DNA from: Pseudomonas plecoglossicida NBRC 103162 = DSM 15088
Lineage (GTDB): Bacteria > Pseudomonadota > Gammaproteobacteria > Pseudomonadales > Pseudomonadaceae
Length of the DNA: 64,000 nt
NCBI RefSeq assembly: GCF_000730665.1
Contig: NZ_BBIV01000002.1
Location: forward strand, 62,001-126,000
Direction: 5' to 3'
Shown: positions 1 through 8,607 of the stretch, one piece after another
Layout of the letters: every line of letters begins with the position of its first letter
Position numbering within the stretch: the first letter of the stretch is position 1
Translations under genes and position numbers: made by a program
Notes under the pieces: model-generated
What the model was told of the DNA's origin: nothing
Seen by the model: the letters and a program-made list of their open reading frames with translations, nothing else
Database searches by the model: none

Positions 1-357
1 GTGCGCACGGTGCAGCCGGTGCTTGCCGACATCCCGCGTGAAGTCGAGGAAGCCGCAGCATGCCTGGGCGCGAAACCTTTGCAGGTGTTCCGCCACGTAC
101 TGGCGCCGGCCCTGCTGCCAGCCTGGCTCACCGGCTTCGCCCTGGCCTTCGCCCGTGGTGTGGGCGAGTATGGTTCGGTGATCTTCATTGCCGGCAACAT
201 GCCGATGAAGACCGAGATCCTGCCCCTGCTGATCATGGTCAAGCTCGATCAGTACGACTACACCGGCGCGACCGCCATCGGCGTGCTGATGCTGGTGGTT
301 TCCTTCATCCTGCTGCTGCTGATCAACCTGCTGCAGCGCCGTATCGAAACCCCTTGA
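1..357 (+). CDS. cysT: Sulfate/thiosulfate ABC transporter permease CysT, 3' part
   Basis: This is the C-terminal part (at least 118 residues) of an inner-membrane permease of the sulfate/thiosulfate importer; the gene begins before the window. The visible part holds the cytoplasmic coupling loop typical of these permeases ([18 protein letters not shown], residues 16-33 of the fragment), which contacts the ATPase CysA, and two hydrophobic helices before a short basic tail. It ends 13 bases before cysW, and cysW is followed by cysA, the usual cysTWA operon. The permease half-pair CysT/CysW forms the channel for sulfate delivered by a periplasmic binding protein, which would lie outside the window. 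Confidence 0.93.
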   Translation: MRTVQPVLADIPREVEEAAACLGAKPLQVFRHVLAPALLPAWLTGFALAFARGVGEYGSVIFIAGNMPMKTEILPLLIMVKLDQYDYTGATAIGVLMLVVSFILLLLINLLQRRIETP

Positions 358-370
358 AGGAGGCCCGGCT

Positions 371-1243
371 ATGTCCAGTTCATCCCTGAGCACCAGCGCC
401 GCCGCCAATGCCGCCCGGCGTGGCAGCGCCACTTCGCGGCGGATCCTGATCGGCCTTGGCTGGCTGGTGTTCGCGCTGTTCCTGCTGCTGCCGCTGGTGA
501 TCGTGGTGTCGCAGGCGTTGAAGAACGGCTTCGGCACCTTCTTCGAAGCGATCTTCGAACCCGATGCCTTGTCGGCACTGCAACTGACCCTGCTGGCGGT
601 GGTGATCTCGGTGCCGCTGAACCTGCTGTTCGGGCTGAGCGCCGCGTGGTGCGTGAGCAAGTACACCTTCCGCGGCAAGAGCGTGCTGGTGACCCTCATC
701 GACCTGCCGTTCTCGGTGTCGCCGGTGATCGCCGGCCTGGTCTACGTGCTGATGTTCGGCGCCCAGGGCCTGTTCGGGCCCTGGTTGCAGGACCACGATA
801 TCCAGATCGTGTTCGCCTTGCCCGGCATCGTGCTGGCGACCATCTTCGTCACCGTGCCCTTCGTCGCCCGTGAGCTGATCCCGCTGATGCAGGAGCAGGG
901 CACGCAAGAGGAGGAGGCCGCGCGCCTGCTGGGCGCCAACGGTTGGCAGATGTTCTGGCACGTGACCTTGCCCAATATCAAATGGGGCCTGATCTACGGC
1001 GTGGTGCTGTGCACCGCGCGGGCCATGGGCGAGTTTGGCGCGGTGTCGGTGGTGTCCGGCCACATCCGCGGCGTGACCAACACCTTGCCGCTGCACGTGG
1101 AAATCCTCTACAACGAGTACAACCACGTCGCGGCCTTCAGCGTGGCCAGCCTGCTGCTGATCCTGGCGCTCTTCATCCTGCTGCTCAAGCAGTGGAGCGA
1201 GAACCGTATTAACCGCCTGCGCCATAGCGCCGCGGAGGAATGA
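371..1243 (+). CDS. cysW: Sulfate ABC transporter permease CysW
   Basis: This 290-residue inner-membrane protein is the second permease subunit of the sulfate/thiosulfate importer. It has an N-terminal hydrophobic helix (about residues 27-50), several further membrane segments, and the coupling loop [19 protein letters not shown] near residue 180, which docks on CysA. A ribosome binding site (GGAGG) lies just before the ATG, 13 bases after cysT. Three bases separate its stop from cysA, so the genes are co-translated. Expression in pseudomonads is generally tied to sulfur limitation through CysB; no CysB site can be defined here because the promoter is upstream of the window. Confidence 0.95.
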   Translation: MSSSSLSTSAAANAARRGSATSRRILIGLGWLVFALFLLLPLVIVVSQALKNGFGTFFEAIFEPDALSALQLTLLAVVISVPLNLLFGLSAAWCVSKYTFRGKSVLVTLIDLPFSVSPVIAGLVYVLMFGAQGLFGPWLQDHDIQIVFALPGIVLATIFVTVPFVARELIPLMQEQGTQEEEAARLLGANGWQMFWHVTLPNIKWGLIYGVVLCTARAMGEFGAVSVVSGHIRGVTNTLPLHVEILYNEYNHVAAFSVASLLLILALFILLLKQWSENRINRLRHSAAEE

Positions 1244-1246
1244 TTC

Positions 1247-2236
1247 ATGTCGATCGAAGTTCGTAACGTCAGCAAGCGCTTCAACAGCTTCCAGGCCCTG
1301 GACAACATCAACCTGGATATCCACAGCGGTGAGCTGGTAGCCCTGCTCGGCCCGTCCGGCTGCGGCAAGACCACTCTGCTGCGGATCATTGCCGGCCTGG
1401 AAACACCCGACGACGGCAGCATCGTGTTCCATGGCGAGGACGTGTCCGGCCATGACGTGCGCGATCGCAACGTCGGCTTCGTGTTCCAGCACTACGCGTT
1501 GTTCCGCCACATGAGCGTGTTCGACAACGTCGCCTTCGGCCTGCGCATGAAGCCCAAGGGCGAACGTCCGAGCGAGAGCAAGATCGCCGAAAAGGTCCAT
1601 GAGCTGCTGAACATGGTGCAGCTGGACTGGCTGTCCGACCGCTACCCCGAACAGCTTTCCGGTGGGCAGCGCCAACGTATCGCCCTGGCCCGTGCCCTGG
1701 CGGTGGAGCCCAAGGTGTTGCTGCTCGACGAGCCGTTCGGCGCGCTCGATGCCAAGGTGCGCAAGGAACTGCGCCGCTGGCTGGCGCGGTTGCACGAGGA
1801 CATCAACCTGACCTCGGTGTTCGTCACCCACGACCAGGAAGAGGCGATGGAAGTGGCGGATCGCATCGTGGTGATGAACAAGGGCGTGATCGAGCAGATC
1901 GGCTCGCCGGGCGAGGTGTACGAGAAGCCGGCCAACGACTTCGTGTACCACTTCCTGGGCGACTCCAACCGTCTGGCCTTGAGCGAAGGGCACCATGTGC
2001 TGTTCCGCCCGCACGAGGTGTCGCTGTCGCGCCATGAAACCGAAGGGCACCATGCCGCCGAGGTGCGTGACATTCGGCCACTGGGTGCCACTACGCGGGT
2101 GACCTTGAAGGTGGAAGGGCAGAGCGAGCTGATCGAGGCCGAGGTGGTCAAGGACCACGACAGCCTGACCGGGCTGGCGCGAGGGGAGACACTGTTCTTC
2201 CGGCCGAAGGTTTGGCAGAAGGTCGCGGATATCTGA
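1247..2236 (+). CDS. cysA: Sulfate/thiosulfate ABC transporter ATP-binding protein CysA
   Basis: This 329-residue ATPase powers the CysTW channel for sulfate and thiosulfate import. The Walker A motif GPSGCGKTT is near residue 35, the Q-loop follows in [10 protein letters not shown], the ABC signature is LSGGQRQR near 137, Walker B is [11 protein letters not shown] near 156, and the switch histidine is in VTHDQ. The C-terminal ~90 residues form the regulatory TOBE-like region of the CysA/MalK class. It is the last gene of the operon and is followed within 20 bases by a strong terminator hairpin. Confidence 0.96.
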   Translation: MSIEVRNVSKRFNSFQALDNINLDIHSGELVALLGPSGCGKTTLLRIIAGLETPDDGSIVFHGEDVSGHDVRDRNVGFVFQHYALFRHMSVFDNVAFGLRMKPKGERPSESKIAEKVHELLNMVQLDWLSDRYPEQLSGGQRQRIALARALAVEPKVLLLDEPFGALDAKVRKELRRWLARLHEDINLTSVFVTHDQEEAMEVADRIVVMNKGVIEQIGSPGEVYEKPANDFVYHFLGDSNRLALSEGHHVLFRPHEVSLSRHETEGHHAAEVRDIRPLGATTRVTLKVEGQSELIEAEVVKDHDSLTGLARGETLFFRPKVWQKVADI

Positions 2237-2253
2237 GTTGCTTTTGAAAGTGG

Positions 2254-2283
2254 AAAACCCGGGCATGGTCCCGGGTTTTTTAT
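2254..2283 (+). terminator. Terminator of the cysTWA operon
   Basis: A perfect hairpin (AACCCGGG, loop CATG-like, CCCGGGTT) is followed by a T-run, 18 bases after the cysA stop. This is a standard intrinsic terminator. Confidence 0.9.
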
Positions 2284-2309
2284 TGCCTGATGGATTTTGG
2301 GGCTGCTTT

Positions 2310-2402
2310 GCAGCCCATCGCCGGCAAGCCAGCTCCCACAGAAGTTCGGTGCTGGACCTTGTAGGAGCTGGCTTGCCGGCGATCGAGGGCGGAGCCCTCG
2401 CA
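2310..2402. repeat. Inverted pair of REP elements
   Basis: Two REP units in opposite orientation (CGCCGGCAAGCCAGCTCC and its inverse GGAGCTGGCTTGCCGGCG) are separated by about 20 bases. Both carry the same substitution (CCAG instead of the common CCGG), so the pair has kept its complementarity. The element lies between the cys operon and tonB. Confidence 0.85.
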
Positions 2403-2620
2403 GCAATCCCATGCCTTGCACGAATATTTCAAATGCCTTCAAAGCATGCGGTTTTGATCAAGCGCCCACGACCCGCGAACGGCGCGGCCTTGCAGCATCT
2501 ATCAAAATCTCATATACGCAAATGATCTAACTTTAACTTTAAACATTACTTTAAGAGATAAGCCTCTGGCCCCGATGATTCAGCCACACACCTGAATCAA
2601 GAACCCCAGGAGTTTGATCA

Positions 2621-3403
2621 ATGGGTAATGTCCAGTCGGCCGTCAGGGCCTACGACCAGCCATGGCGCCCAGCCCCGGGTGACCTGGTCGAGCTTGGACG
2701 GACGCTACGCCTTCCATTGGGCCAGCTGCGCCTGCAACGCACACCGGTCAGTGGCCTAAGGCGCCGCGACAAGCTGGCGTTGGCCCTGCTGGTACTGGCC
2801 TTGCACGGCGCGGCTGGCTACTGGGTCAGCCAGGCACCCACGCCCGAACTGCCGGTAGTGCCGCCGCAGATTCCACCCATGACCATCGAGTTCGCAGCCC
2901 CTGCGCCGCCTGTGCTCGAACCGCCTCCGCCGGCCCCGGCACCGCCTGTGGTAGAGCCACCGCCGCCGGTGGTCGACGAGCTGGCCGCCAAGCCCAAGCC
3001 GAAACCGCTGGCAAAGCCCGTGGCCAAGCAGCCGCCCAAGCCACAGCCCAAACCGGTCGAAGCGCCACCTCCCGCTCCGGTTGCGGCCCCGGCTCCGCCC
3101 GCGCCACCCGCACCGGCGCCGGTAACGCCCCCCTCGGCCAATGCCGCGTACTTGAAGAACCCGGCACCGGAATACCCGCAGATGGCTCAGCGCCGTGGCT
3201 GGGAAGGCACCGTGCTGCTGCGGGTCGAGGTACTGGCCAGCGGCAAACCGGGGCAGATCCAGATCCAGAAAAGCAGTGGTCGCGACGCCCTCGACGCCGC
3301 CGCCCTGGCCGCGGTCAAGCGCTGGAGCTTCGTGCCCGCCAAGCAGGGCGACGTGGCCCAGGCCGGCTGGGTCAGCGTGCCGATCGATTTCAAGCTTCGT
3401 TAA
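2621..3403 (+). CDS. tonB: Energy transducer TonB
   Basis: This 260-residue protein carries proton-motive energy from ExbBD to outer-membrane TonB-dependent receptors, for example for siderophores. It has a cytoplasmic N-terminus of about 50 residues, a single membrane anchor (about 51-68), a long Pro/Ala/Lys-rich periplasmic spacer (about 73-170, with PPPPAPAPPV and KPKPKPLAKP runs), and the TonB C-terminal domain from about 176, with the PEYPQMAQRRGWEGTV motif that pairs with receptor TonB boxes. AGGAG lies before the ATG. It leads a tonB-exbB-exbD operon, an order unlike the exbB-exbD-tonB order also found in pseudomonads. No clear Fur box was found upstream. Confidence 0.93.
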   Translation: MGNVQSAVRAYDQPWRPAPGDLVELGRTLRLPLGQLRLQRTPVSGLRRRDKLALALLVLALHGAAGYWVSQAPTPELPVVPPQIPPMTIEFAAPAPPVLEPPPPAPAPPVVEPPPPVVDELAAKPKPKPLAKPVAKQPPKPQPKPVEAPPPAPVAAPAPPAPPAPAPVTPPSANAAYLKNPAPEYPQMAQRRGWEGTVLLRVEVLASGKPGQIQIQKSSGRDALDAAALAAVKRWSFVPAKQGDVAQAGWVSVPIDFKLR

Positions 3404-3433
3404 CTTTTTCGCAGAACACAGGAAGACATCATC

Positions 3434-4153
3434 ATGAGCCTGCTGGCATCTCCCCTCGAATCCGTTGAAAGCGCAGTCATCTGGCTGCTGGTCGGGTTTT
3501 CTGTCGTCACCTGGGGCCTCGCCCTGGTCAAGGTCGTGCAATTCGTGCGGCTCAAGCACCAGGACAAGCGCTTCCACCAGCAGTTCTGGGCGGCTTCAAG
3601 CCTCGATTCGGCTGCCGAGATCAGCCATGAATCGCCCGGCCCGGCTGCCCGTGTCGCCCAATCCGGTTACGCCGCGATTGCCGTTGGCGATACCCAGGCC
3701 AGTGACCTGAGCCATGCCATCAACCACCAGGACCGCCTCGAGCGCGCCCTGCGCCAGCAGATCGTGCGTGAGCGCCGCTCGCTGGAAACCGGCCTGGCAG
3801 TGGTGGCCAGTATCGGTAGCACCTCGCCCTTCATCGGCCTGTTCGGCACCGTATGGGGGATCATGGAAGCGCTCAAGGGCATCAGTGCAGCAGGCTCGGC
3901 CAGCCTGGAAACCGTGGCCGGCCCGATCGGCGCCGCGCTGGTGGCCACCGGCGTAGGTATCGCCGTCGCCGTGCCGGCGGTGCTGGTCTACAACTACTTC
4001 CTCCGCCGCCTCAAGCTGACCGCCGCCGACCTCGATGACTTTGCCCACGACTTCTACAGCCTGGCGCAGAAGAGTGCCTTCCGCGTGCTGGTGCACCCCG
4101 CCGTGCACAAGCCCCAGGCCGGGTTCACCCAGCCGGTGAAGGAGGCGTCCTGA
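3434..4153 (+). CDS. exbB: TonB-system proton channel subunit ExbB
   Basis: This 239-residue inner-membrane protein belongs to the MotA/TolQ/ExbB proton channel family. Three membrane segments are visible: one near the N-terminus (about 11-32) and two in the C-terminal half around SPFIGLFGTVWGIMEA and AALVATGVGIAVAVPAVLVYN, the latter pair being the family signature. A GGAAG site precedes the ATG, 30 bases after tonB. It assembles with ExbD and energizes TonB. Confidence 0.94.
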   Translation: MSLLASPLESVESAVIWLLVGFSVVTWGLALVKVVQFVRLKHQDKRFHQQFWAASSLDSAAEISHESPGPAARVAQSGYAAIAVGDTQASDLSHAINHQDRLERALRQQIVRERRSLETGLAVVASIGSTSPFIGLFGTVWGIMEALKGISAAGSASLETVAGPIGAALVATGVGIAVAVPAVLVYNYFLRRLKLTAADLDDFAHDFYSLAQKSAFRVLVHPAVHKPQAGFTQPVKEAS

Positions 4154-4154
4154 C

Positions 4155-4556
4155 ATGGCCTTCTCGACCCAGGACAGCGACGAAGTCCTCAGTGAAATCA
4201 ACGTCACGCCGCTGGTGGACGTCATGCTGGTACTGCTGGTGGTGTTCATCGTCACCGCACCGCTGCTGACCAACGCCATTCCCATCAACCTGCCCAAGAC
4301 CGAGGCGGTGGCCCCGGTGGAGCAGAAGGATCCGCTGGTGGTGAGCATCGACGGTGACGGCAAGCTGTTCATCAACAAGGACCAGATTCAGCCGGACCAG
4401 CTGGAAACCAGCCTCAAGGCGGCCAAGGACAAGGACGCGCAAGTCCGTGTGCAGCTACAGGCCGATGATGGCGTGAACTATGGCGAAGTTGCGCGGGCCA
4501 TGGCGGCCATCGAGCGTGCGGGGATCAGCAAGCTGGCGGTGATTACCGCGCGCTGA
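4155..4556 (+). CDS. exbD: TonB-system subunit ExbD
   Basis: This 133-residue protein is the ExbD/TolR partner of ExbB. It has a short cytoplasmic N-terminus with the family motif SEINVTPLVDVMLVLLVVF, one membrane segment with the conserved aspartate (D in LVDVML, near residue 22) needed for proton transfer, and a periplasmic domain. It starts one base after the exbB stop, so the two are translationally coupled, and a terminator follows. Confidence 0.95.
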   Translation: MAFSTQDSDEVLSEINVTPLVDVMLVLLVVFIVTAPLLTNAIPINLPKTEAVAPVEQKDPLVVSIDGDGKLFINKDQIQPDQLETSLKAAKDKDAQVRVQLQADDGVNYGEVARAMAAIERAGISKLAVITAR

Positions 4557-4584
4557 GCGGCAAACCCTCTTCAGGCAAGTGCTT

Positions 4585-4622
4585 AGGGCCATATCTCTTG
4601 GCAGGGGATGGCCCTTTTTTTA
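4585..4622 (+). terminator. Terminator of tonB-exbBD
   Basis: An AGGGCCAT...ATGGCCCT stem with a 15-base loop is followed by a run of T residues, 28 bases after the exbD stop. Confidence 0.88.
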
Positions 4623-4742
4623 TTGACGCCGGTCAGTCAATCGTATCTTTTAGTTATTAATAAATAGCTTCTTATTCCTTTGCTGATATAACTCCATCCC
4701 TATACTGGACAGCAAGCACGCAAACTTACTGGAGGCGTCCCC

Positions 4743-5324
4743 ATGCGCAATGAGTCGATTCGTTACCTGATTGTGCCGGGCTGGCAAGGATCGCCAGACA
4801 ACCATTGGCAAAGTCACTGGCAGCGCAGCCTGCCCAACAGCGCCCGGGTCGAGCAGCACGACTGGCTGACCCCGCAGCGCCAGGACTGGGTGCAAGCGCT
4901 GGAGCAGGCAATTGCTGCAGAACGTTCGCCAGTGATTCTCATCGCCCACAGCCTGGGCTGCGTCACCGTCGCCCATTGGGCGGCACAGGCCAACCCCGGC
5001 CTGCTGCGGCAAGTGCGCGGTGCACTGCTGGTAGCGCCGGCGGATGTCGAGCGGCCTACCTGCGCGCCGGCCTTGCGCAACTTCGCGCCGATCCCGATGC
5101 AGGCATTGCCGTTCCCCAGTCAGGTGGTCAGCTCCGACAACGACCCGGCCGTCAGCGTGCCGCGTGCACTGCACCTGGCCCAGGCCTGGGGTGCCGAAGC
5201 CGGGCTGCTGAGCAATGCCGGGCACATCAACGTCAAGTCCGGGCATGAGCGTTGGGAACAGGGTTTCGCCTACCTGTACCGCCTGCAAAGCCGGGTCGAG
5301 CAGCGGGCGCTGCGGCGCGCCTGA
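4743..5324 (+). CDS. RBBP9/YdeN-family serine hydrolase
   Basis: This 193-residue alpha/beta hydrolase matches the RBBP9/YdeN family. Supporting features are the N-terminal VPGWQGSPDNHWQSHWQ motif, the nucleophile elbow AHSLGC (Ser near residue 69), a DNDP acidic segment, and a late NAGHINVKSGH motif supplying the catalytic His. The substrate is not known for this bacterial family. GGAGG precedes the ATG. It is followed 65 bases later by the AAA+ gene in the same direction. Confidence 0.85.
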   Translation: MRNESIRYLIVPGWQGSPDNHWQSHWQRSLPNSARVEQHDWLTPQRQDWVQALEQAIAAERSPVILIAHSLGCVTVAHWAAQANPGLLRQVRGALLVAPADVERPTCAPALRNFAPIPMQALPFPSQVVSSDNDPAVSVPRALHLAQAWGAEAGLLSNAGHINVKSGHERWEQGFAYLYRLQSRVEQRALRRA

Positions 5325-5388
5325 TCCACCCTTACCGTTCACCTTTGCCTGACGCCCGGCCCACCGAAGCCCGGGGCGGGAGCTGCGC

Positions 5389-6219
5389 ATGACTTTTCCA
5401 AACCCGTTTGGCCAGCCCTTGCTGACCTTCCCTGAACTGGACAAGAGCCCACTGAGCATCCGTGCCAAGGCGCTGGTGTTCATCGACCCACGCTCGCAGC
5501 AGTTGCGTCTGGACCTGGAACGCCTGGCGCCGCAAGCGCTGCCGGTGTTGATCCGCGGCGAGACCGGCACCGGCAAGGAGTTGCTGGCGCGGCAGATCCA
5601 CCGTGCCAGCGACCGAGCCGGTTTGTTCGTGTCGGTCAATTGCGCGGCCATCAGCCCCACCTACGCCGATGCCGAGTTGTTCGGCTACAGCGCCGGGACC
5701 CTGGGCGCTACTGCCAGCAGCCGCGCTGGCTGGTTCGGCTCGGCCAACGGCGGCACCTTGTATCTGGACGAAATCGCCGATTTGCCACTGGAGATCCAGG
5801 GCAAGTTGCTGGCAGCGCTGGAGAACCGTGAGGTCACCCGCGTTGGTGCACAGCAGCCGCAAGCGGTGGATGTGCGACTTGTGGCGGCAACCAGCATCGA
5901 TCTTGCGCGGGTGGTGCGTGCGGGCCGTTTCAACGAGCGGCTGTACCAGTACCTGCTCGAAGGTGCGCTGGAACTGCCACCCTTGCGGGAAAGGCGCGGC
6001 GATGTCCTGCCGCTGGCCGAGTATTTCGTCGGTATCTACAGCGTGCGCCTGCAGCGCTCGCTGCCGCTGATCAGCGACGCCGCGCAACGCCTGCTGGAGG
6101 CCCATGCCTGGCCGGGCAACACCCGCGAACTGGAGAACGTCATCCACTTCGCGTTGCTGGTCAGTGAAGGAGAGGAAATCCTCCCGGAAGACCTCGACCT
6201 GCCGGACACCGCGGGCTAG
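5389..6219 (+). CDS. Shortened sigma54-interaction-type AAA+ protein with an altered GAFTGA loop
   Basis: This 276-residue protein is almost only the AAA+ domain of sigma54 activators. Walker A is GETGTGKELLARQIH (near residue 54), Walker B is GGTLYLDEIADLP (near 122), and the ELENVIHFALL helix lies near the end. It has no N-terminal sensor domain and no C-terminal Fis-type DNA-binding helix-turn-helix. The loop that contacts sigma54, normally GAFTGA, reads GTLGAT here. What is seen therefore argues against a classical DNA-bound activator. It could act with another regulator or on a different target. It sits just upstream of a metQ-like gene, and similar genes lie near sulfur-source genes in pseudomonads, so a sulfur-related role is an inference. 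Confidence 0.72.
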   Translation: MTFPNPFGQPLLTFPELDKSPLSIRAKALVFIDPRSQQLRLDLERLAPQALPVLIRGETGTGKELLARQIHRASDRAGLFVSVNCAAISPTYADAELFGYSAGTLGATASSRAGWFGSANGGTLYLDEIADLPLEIQGKLLAALENREVTRVGAQQPQAVDVRLVAATSIDLARVVRAGRFNERLYQYLLEGALELPPLRERRGDVLPLAEYFVGIYSVRLQRSLPLISDAAQRLLEAHAWPGNTRELENVIHFALLVSEGEEILPEDLDLPDTAG

Positions 6220-6395
6220 ACGGCGCTCATAAGCGAATGCGGTAATGGCTATTTGTTTTGGGTATAAGCAGCGAATTAAAAGATATTGTTCCGGAATAAA
6301 AAATCTCGGTATTGTCCGCCCCACGCCCCCGGTGAACCGGTTGGGCAACCGACTTCAGCCATCCTCGATGGCCCAGAACCAGAACAAGGACCACC

Positions 6396-7181
6396 ATGAA
6401 GAAGACCCTGCTGACCACCGCCCTGGCCGCTGCCCTGTCGTTCGCCGGCCTGGCCACCGCCGCCGAGAAACTGGTCGTTGCCGCCACCCCGGTACCCCAC
6501 GCCGAGATCCTCGAGCTGATCAAGCCGACCTTGGCCAAGCAAGGCGTGGACCTGCAGATCAAGGTCTTCACCGACTACGTGCAACCTAACGTCCAGGTCG
6601 ACCAGAAACGCCTGGACGCCAACTACTTCCAGACCCTGCCGTACCTGCAGAACTTCAACGAAGGCAAGGGCACTCACTTGGAAACCGTGGTCGGCGTGCA
6701 CGTCGAACCCTTCGGCGGCTATTCGAAGAAGGTCAAGAGCCTGAGCGAGCTGAAAGATGGCGCCACCGTTGCCATCCCTAACGAAGGCAGCAACAGCGGC
6801 CGTGCCCTGCTGCTGCTGCAGAAGGCCGGCCTGATCACGCTGAAAGACCCGAAAAACGCCCTGGCCACGCCGAAAGACATCGCCGAGAACCCGAAGAAAC
6901 TGAAGTTCCGCGAGCTGGAATCGGCCATGCTGCCGCGTGTGCTGGACCAGGTCGACCTGGACATGATCAACACCAACTACGCGCTGGAAGCGGGCCTGAA
7001 CCCGGCCAAGGATGCGCTGGTGATCGAGGGCAACGATTCGCCTTACGTGAACTTCCTGGTGGCACGCCCGGACAACAAGGACAGCGATGCGATCCAGAAG
7101 CTGGCCAAGGCGCTGACCAGCCCGGAGGTGAAGGCATTCATCGCCAAGAAGTACAGCGGTGCGGTGTTGCCGGCGTTCTGA
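6396..7181 (+). CDS. metQ: MetQ/NlpA-family periplasmic binding protein
   Basis: This 261-residue protein belongs to the NlpA/MetQ family that binds methionine or related sulfur compounds for an ABC importer. The signal peptide is about residues 1-22 (KKTLLTTALAAALSFAGLATAAE); it has no lipobox cysteine, so it is probably a soluble periplasmic protein rather than a lipoprotein. Family motifs include HAEILELIKP, NYFQTLPYLQ, PNEGSNSGRALLLLQ and the C-terminal VKAFIAKKYSGAVLPAF. No metN or metI lies beside it, so its transporter must be encoded elsewhere. A fragment of a second metQ-like 3' end lies at 9830-9860. Confidence 0.88.
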   Translation: MKKTLLTTALAAALSFAGLATAAEKLVVAATPVPHAEILELIKPTLAKQGVDLQIKVFTDYVQPNVQVDQKRLDANYFQTLPYLQNFNEGKGTHLETVVGVHVEPFGGYSKKVKSLSELKDGATVAIPNEGSNSGRALLLLQKAGLITLKDPKNALATPKDIAENPKKLKFRELESAMLPRVLDQVDLDMINTNYALEAGLNPAKDALVIEGNDSPYVNFLVARPDNKDSDAIQKLAKALTSPEVKAFIAKKYSGAVLPAF

Positions 7182-7199
7182 GCCTGGCCTTGATGTAGA

Positions 7200-7232
7200 G
7201 AAAAACCGGCGCAATCGCGTCGGTTTTTTTTT
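7200..7232 (+). terminator. Terminator after metQ
   Basis: An AAAAACCGGCG...CGTCGGTTTTTTTT hairpin with a long T-run lies about 20 bases after the metQ stop. A related hairpin lies at 9877-9910. Confidence 0.85.
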
Positions 7233-7344
7233 GCGCCACCCAAGCAGGGCTCAAGTAAGTTATCTCCCGTTACCTATCATTTTTGCCAGTAGCCGGTTTG
7301 CCACCTGATGGCGTTGAATAAAATTCGAGCCATTGGAGGTGCCT

Positions 7345-8493
7345 ATGAACGCATCGAAGCAGGCAGGGCAATTGAATCCTGAATTCAATAAGGGCCAGCC
7401 ACTCGAAGTCGATATCAGTATTCATTTTGTCCGCTTTACCACCGAGGGCGGTGTGTTGCTGCTGGGTGATGATTCAAGTGGGGACTACCGGCTGATCAAG
7501 TATGATGGAACGGGTAAGCTTGATCAGGCGTTCAACTCAGGGAGACCGATAGAACTAGGGCGCATTCTGCCGTCCGTTGAAGTGGATGCTTCAGGGCGTA
7601 TTTTGCTGGCGAGCCGGCAAGATGAAAAACACATCATAGTCCAGCGCTACAAGCCCGATGGAATATTGGATGCTGACTTTGGCGAAGGTGGATCAACTGC
7701 AATTGACCTACCTGTCAACGGGGTCAGTTACGGCCAAGTCTTGGAGTTGTTGCTCGAAAGCAGAGCGCTCTATCTGTCGGGTTATGTGGCCCTGCAGGGT
7801 GATATTGATGTACGCGTTGCGATACGTGTTGATGAGTCCGGAAAGCTGGATGTTGGTTTTGCGGAACTAGGGTATAAGTTTTCAAGAAATTTAGTGTCGC
7901 CTAAATACGTCGTTGATGAGCCGGGGATTCTGGCGATGGGCACGCGTCGAGACGGTATTCCTGATCCTTATTATCTTCATGTCGAGCGCTATGATGGTGC
8001 CGGGGAAGTCGATAGGGACTTCGGCAATTTAGGGGTATGGACCAAGCAATGGGGTGAGCCTGGACATGGCTGTTTGAAAGATGCAGGGGGCACCTATAAG
8101 TTTCTGAAATATGACGCTAGCCGACAAGTTATGGTCATCTTCGGTATCACTTCGGATGGGAAGGATGACCAGACCTTCGGTTCCGCTGGGCGCTTGGAGA
8201 TTCCGGGCCTCCCTGGGGTGTGGAGCTGGGCACGCTCCGTGGGTAATGAGCGTGCTGACTACAGGTTCATTCACGGAAGTGGAATGCGCGAAGATACCCC
8301 TGATAAAGGTCATGTGAAGGTTTGCCGAACACTTCGTGATGGCAATCCCGATGACAGTTTTGGTACCGAGGGTACAGTGAGCCTGGAATACGAAGCCCTG
8401 AACGGAAAGCATGGTCTGGCTTGGACGGTCAATGCTGATGGTGATATCGCTGTCTGTGTCAAAGGTTGGCTTTTCTGGTTGCTCGGGCGCTGA
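7345..8493 (+). CDS. Delta-60 repeat protein, first of two
   Basis: This 382-residue protein is built of delta-60-type repeats, each ending in a motif like LDxxFGxxG. Examples are LDQAFNSG, LDADFGEGG, LDVGFAELG, VDRDFGNLG, DDQTFGSAG and PDDSFGTEG. Such repeats are thought to form a beta-propeller-like fold. No signal peptide or catalytic motif is visible. The start at 7345 was chosen because GGAGG lies six bases before that ATG. The coding sequence is less GC-rich and uses more A/T-ending codons than its neighbours, which suggests transfer. Function is unknown. Confidence 0.78.
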   Translation: MNASKQAGQLNPEFNKGQPLEVDISIHFVRFTTEGGVLLLGDDSSGDYRLIKYDGTGKLDQAFNSGRPIELGRILPSVEVDASGRILLASRQDEKHIIVQRYKPDGILDADFGEGGSTAIDLPVNGVSYGQVLELLLESRALYLSGYVALQGDIDVRVAIRVDESGKLDVGFAELGYKFSRNLVSPKYVVDEPGILAMGTRRDGIPDPYYLHVERYDGAGEVDRDFGNLGVWTKQWGEPGHGCLKDAGGTYKFLKYDASRQVMVIFGITSDGKDDQTFGSAGRLEIPGLPGVWSWARSVGNERADYRFIHGSGMREDTPDKGHVKVCRTLRDGNPDDSFGTEGTVSLEYEALNGKHGLAWTVNADGDIAVCVKGWLFWLLGR

Positions 8494-8607
8494 CTGTATC
8501 CACAGTTCCAATACGACGTACAACACCCGTCGACCGCTACCCGCTCTGGCTAATAGAGTCAGCATGGGGATTTCGCGCCAGTGTCCTACCATTCATGAGA
8601 GGAATCG

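Noticed and set aside
380..2266. A 628-codon open frame on the minus strand across cysW and cysA
   Set aside because: It is antisense to two well-conserved genes, rich in His/Gln/Arg as expected from reversed GC-rich codons, and matches no family. The same applies to the 801-codon minus-strand frame over ptsP.
2310..2402. Repeated CGCCGGCAAGCC units as a possible CRISPR array
   Set aside because: They occur as isolated inverted pairs in many gaps, with no regular spacing, no unique spacers of equal length and no cas genes. They are REP elements.
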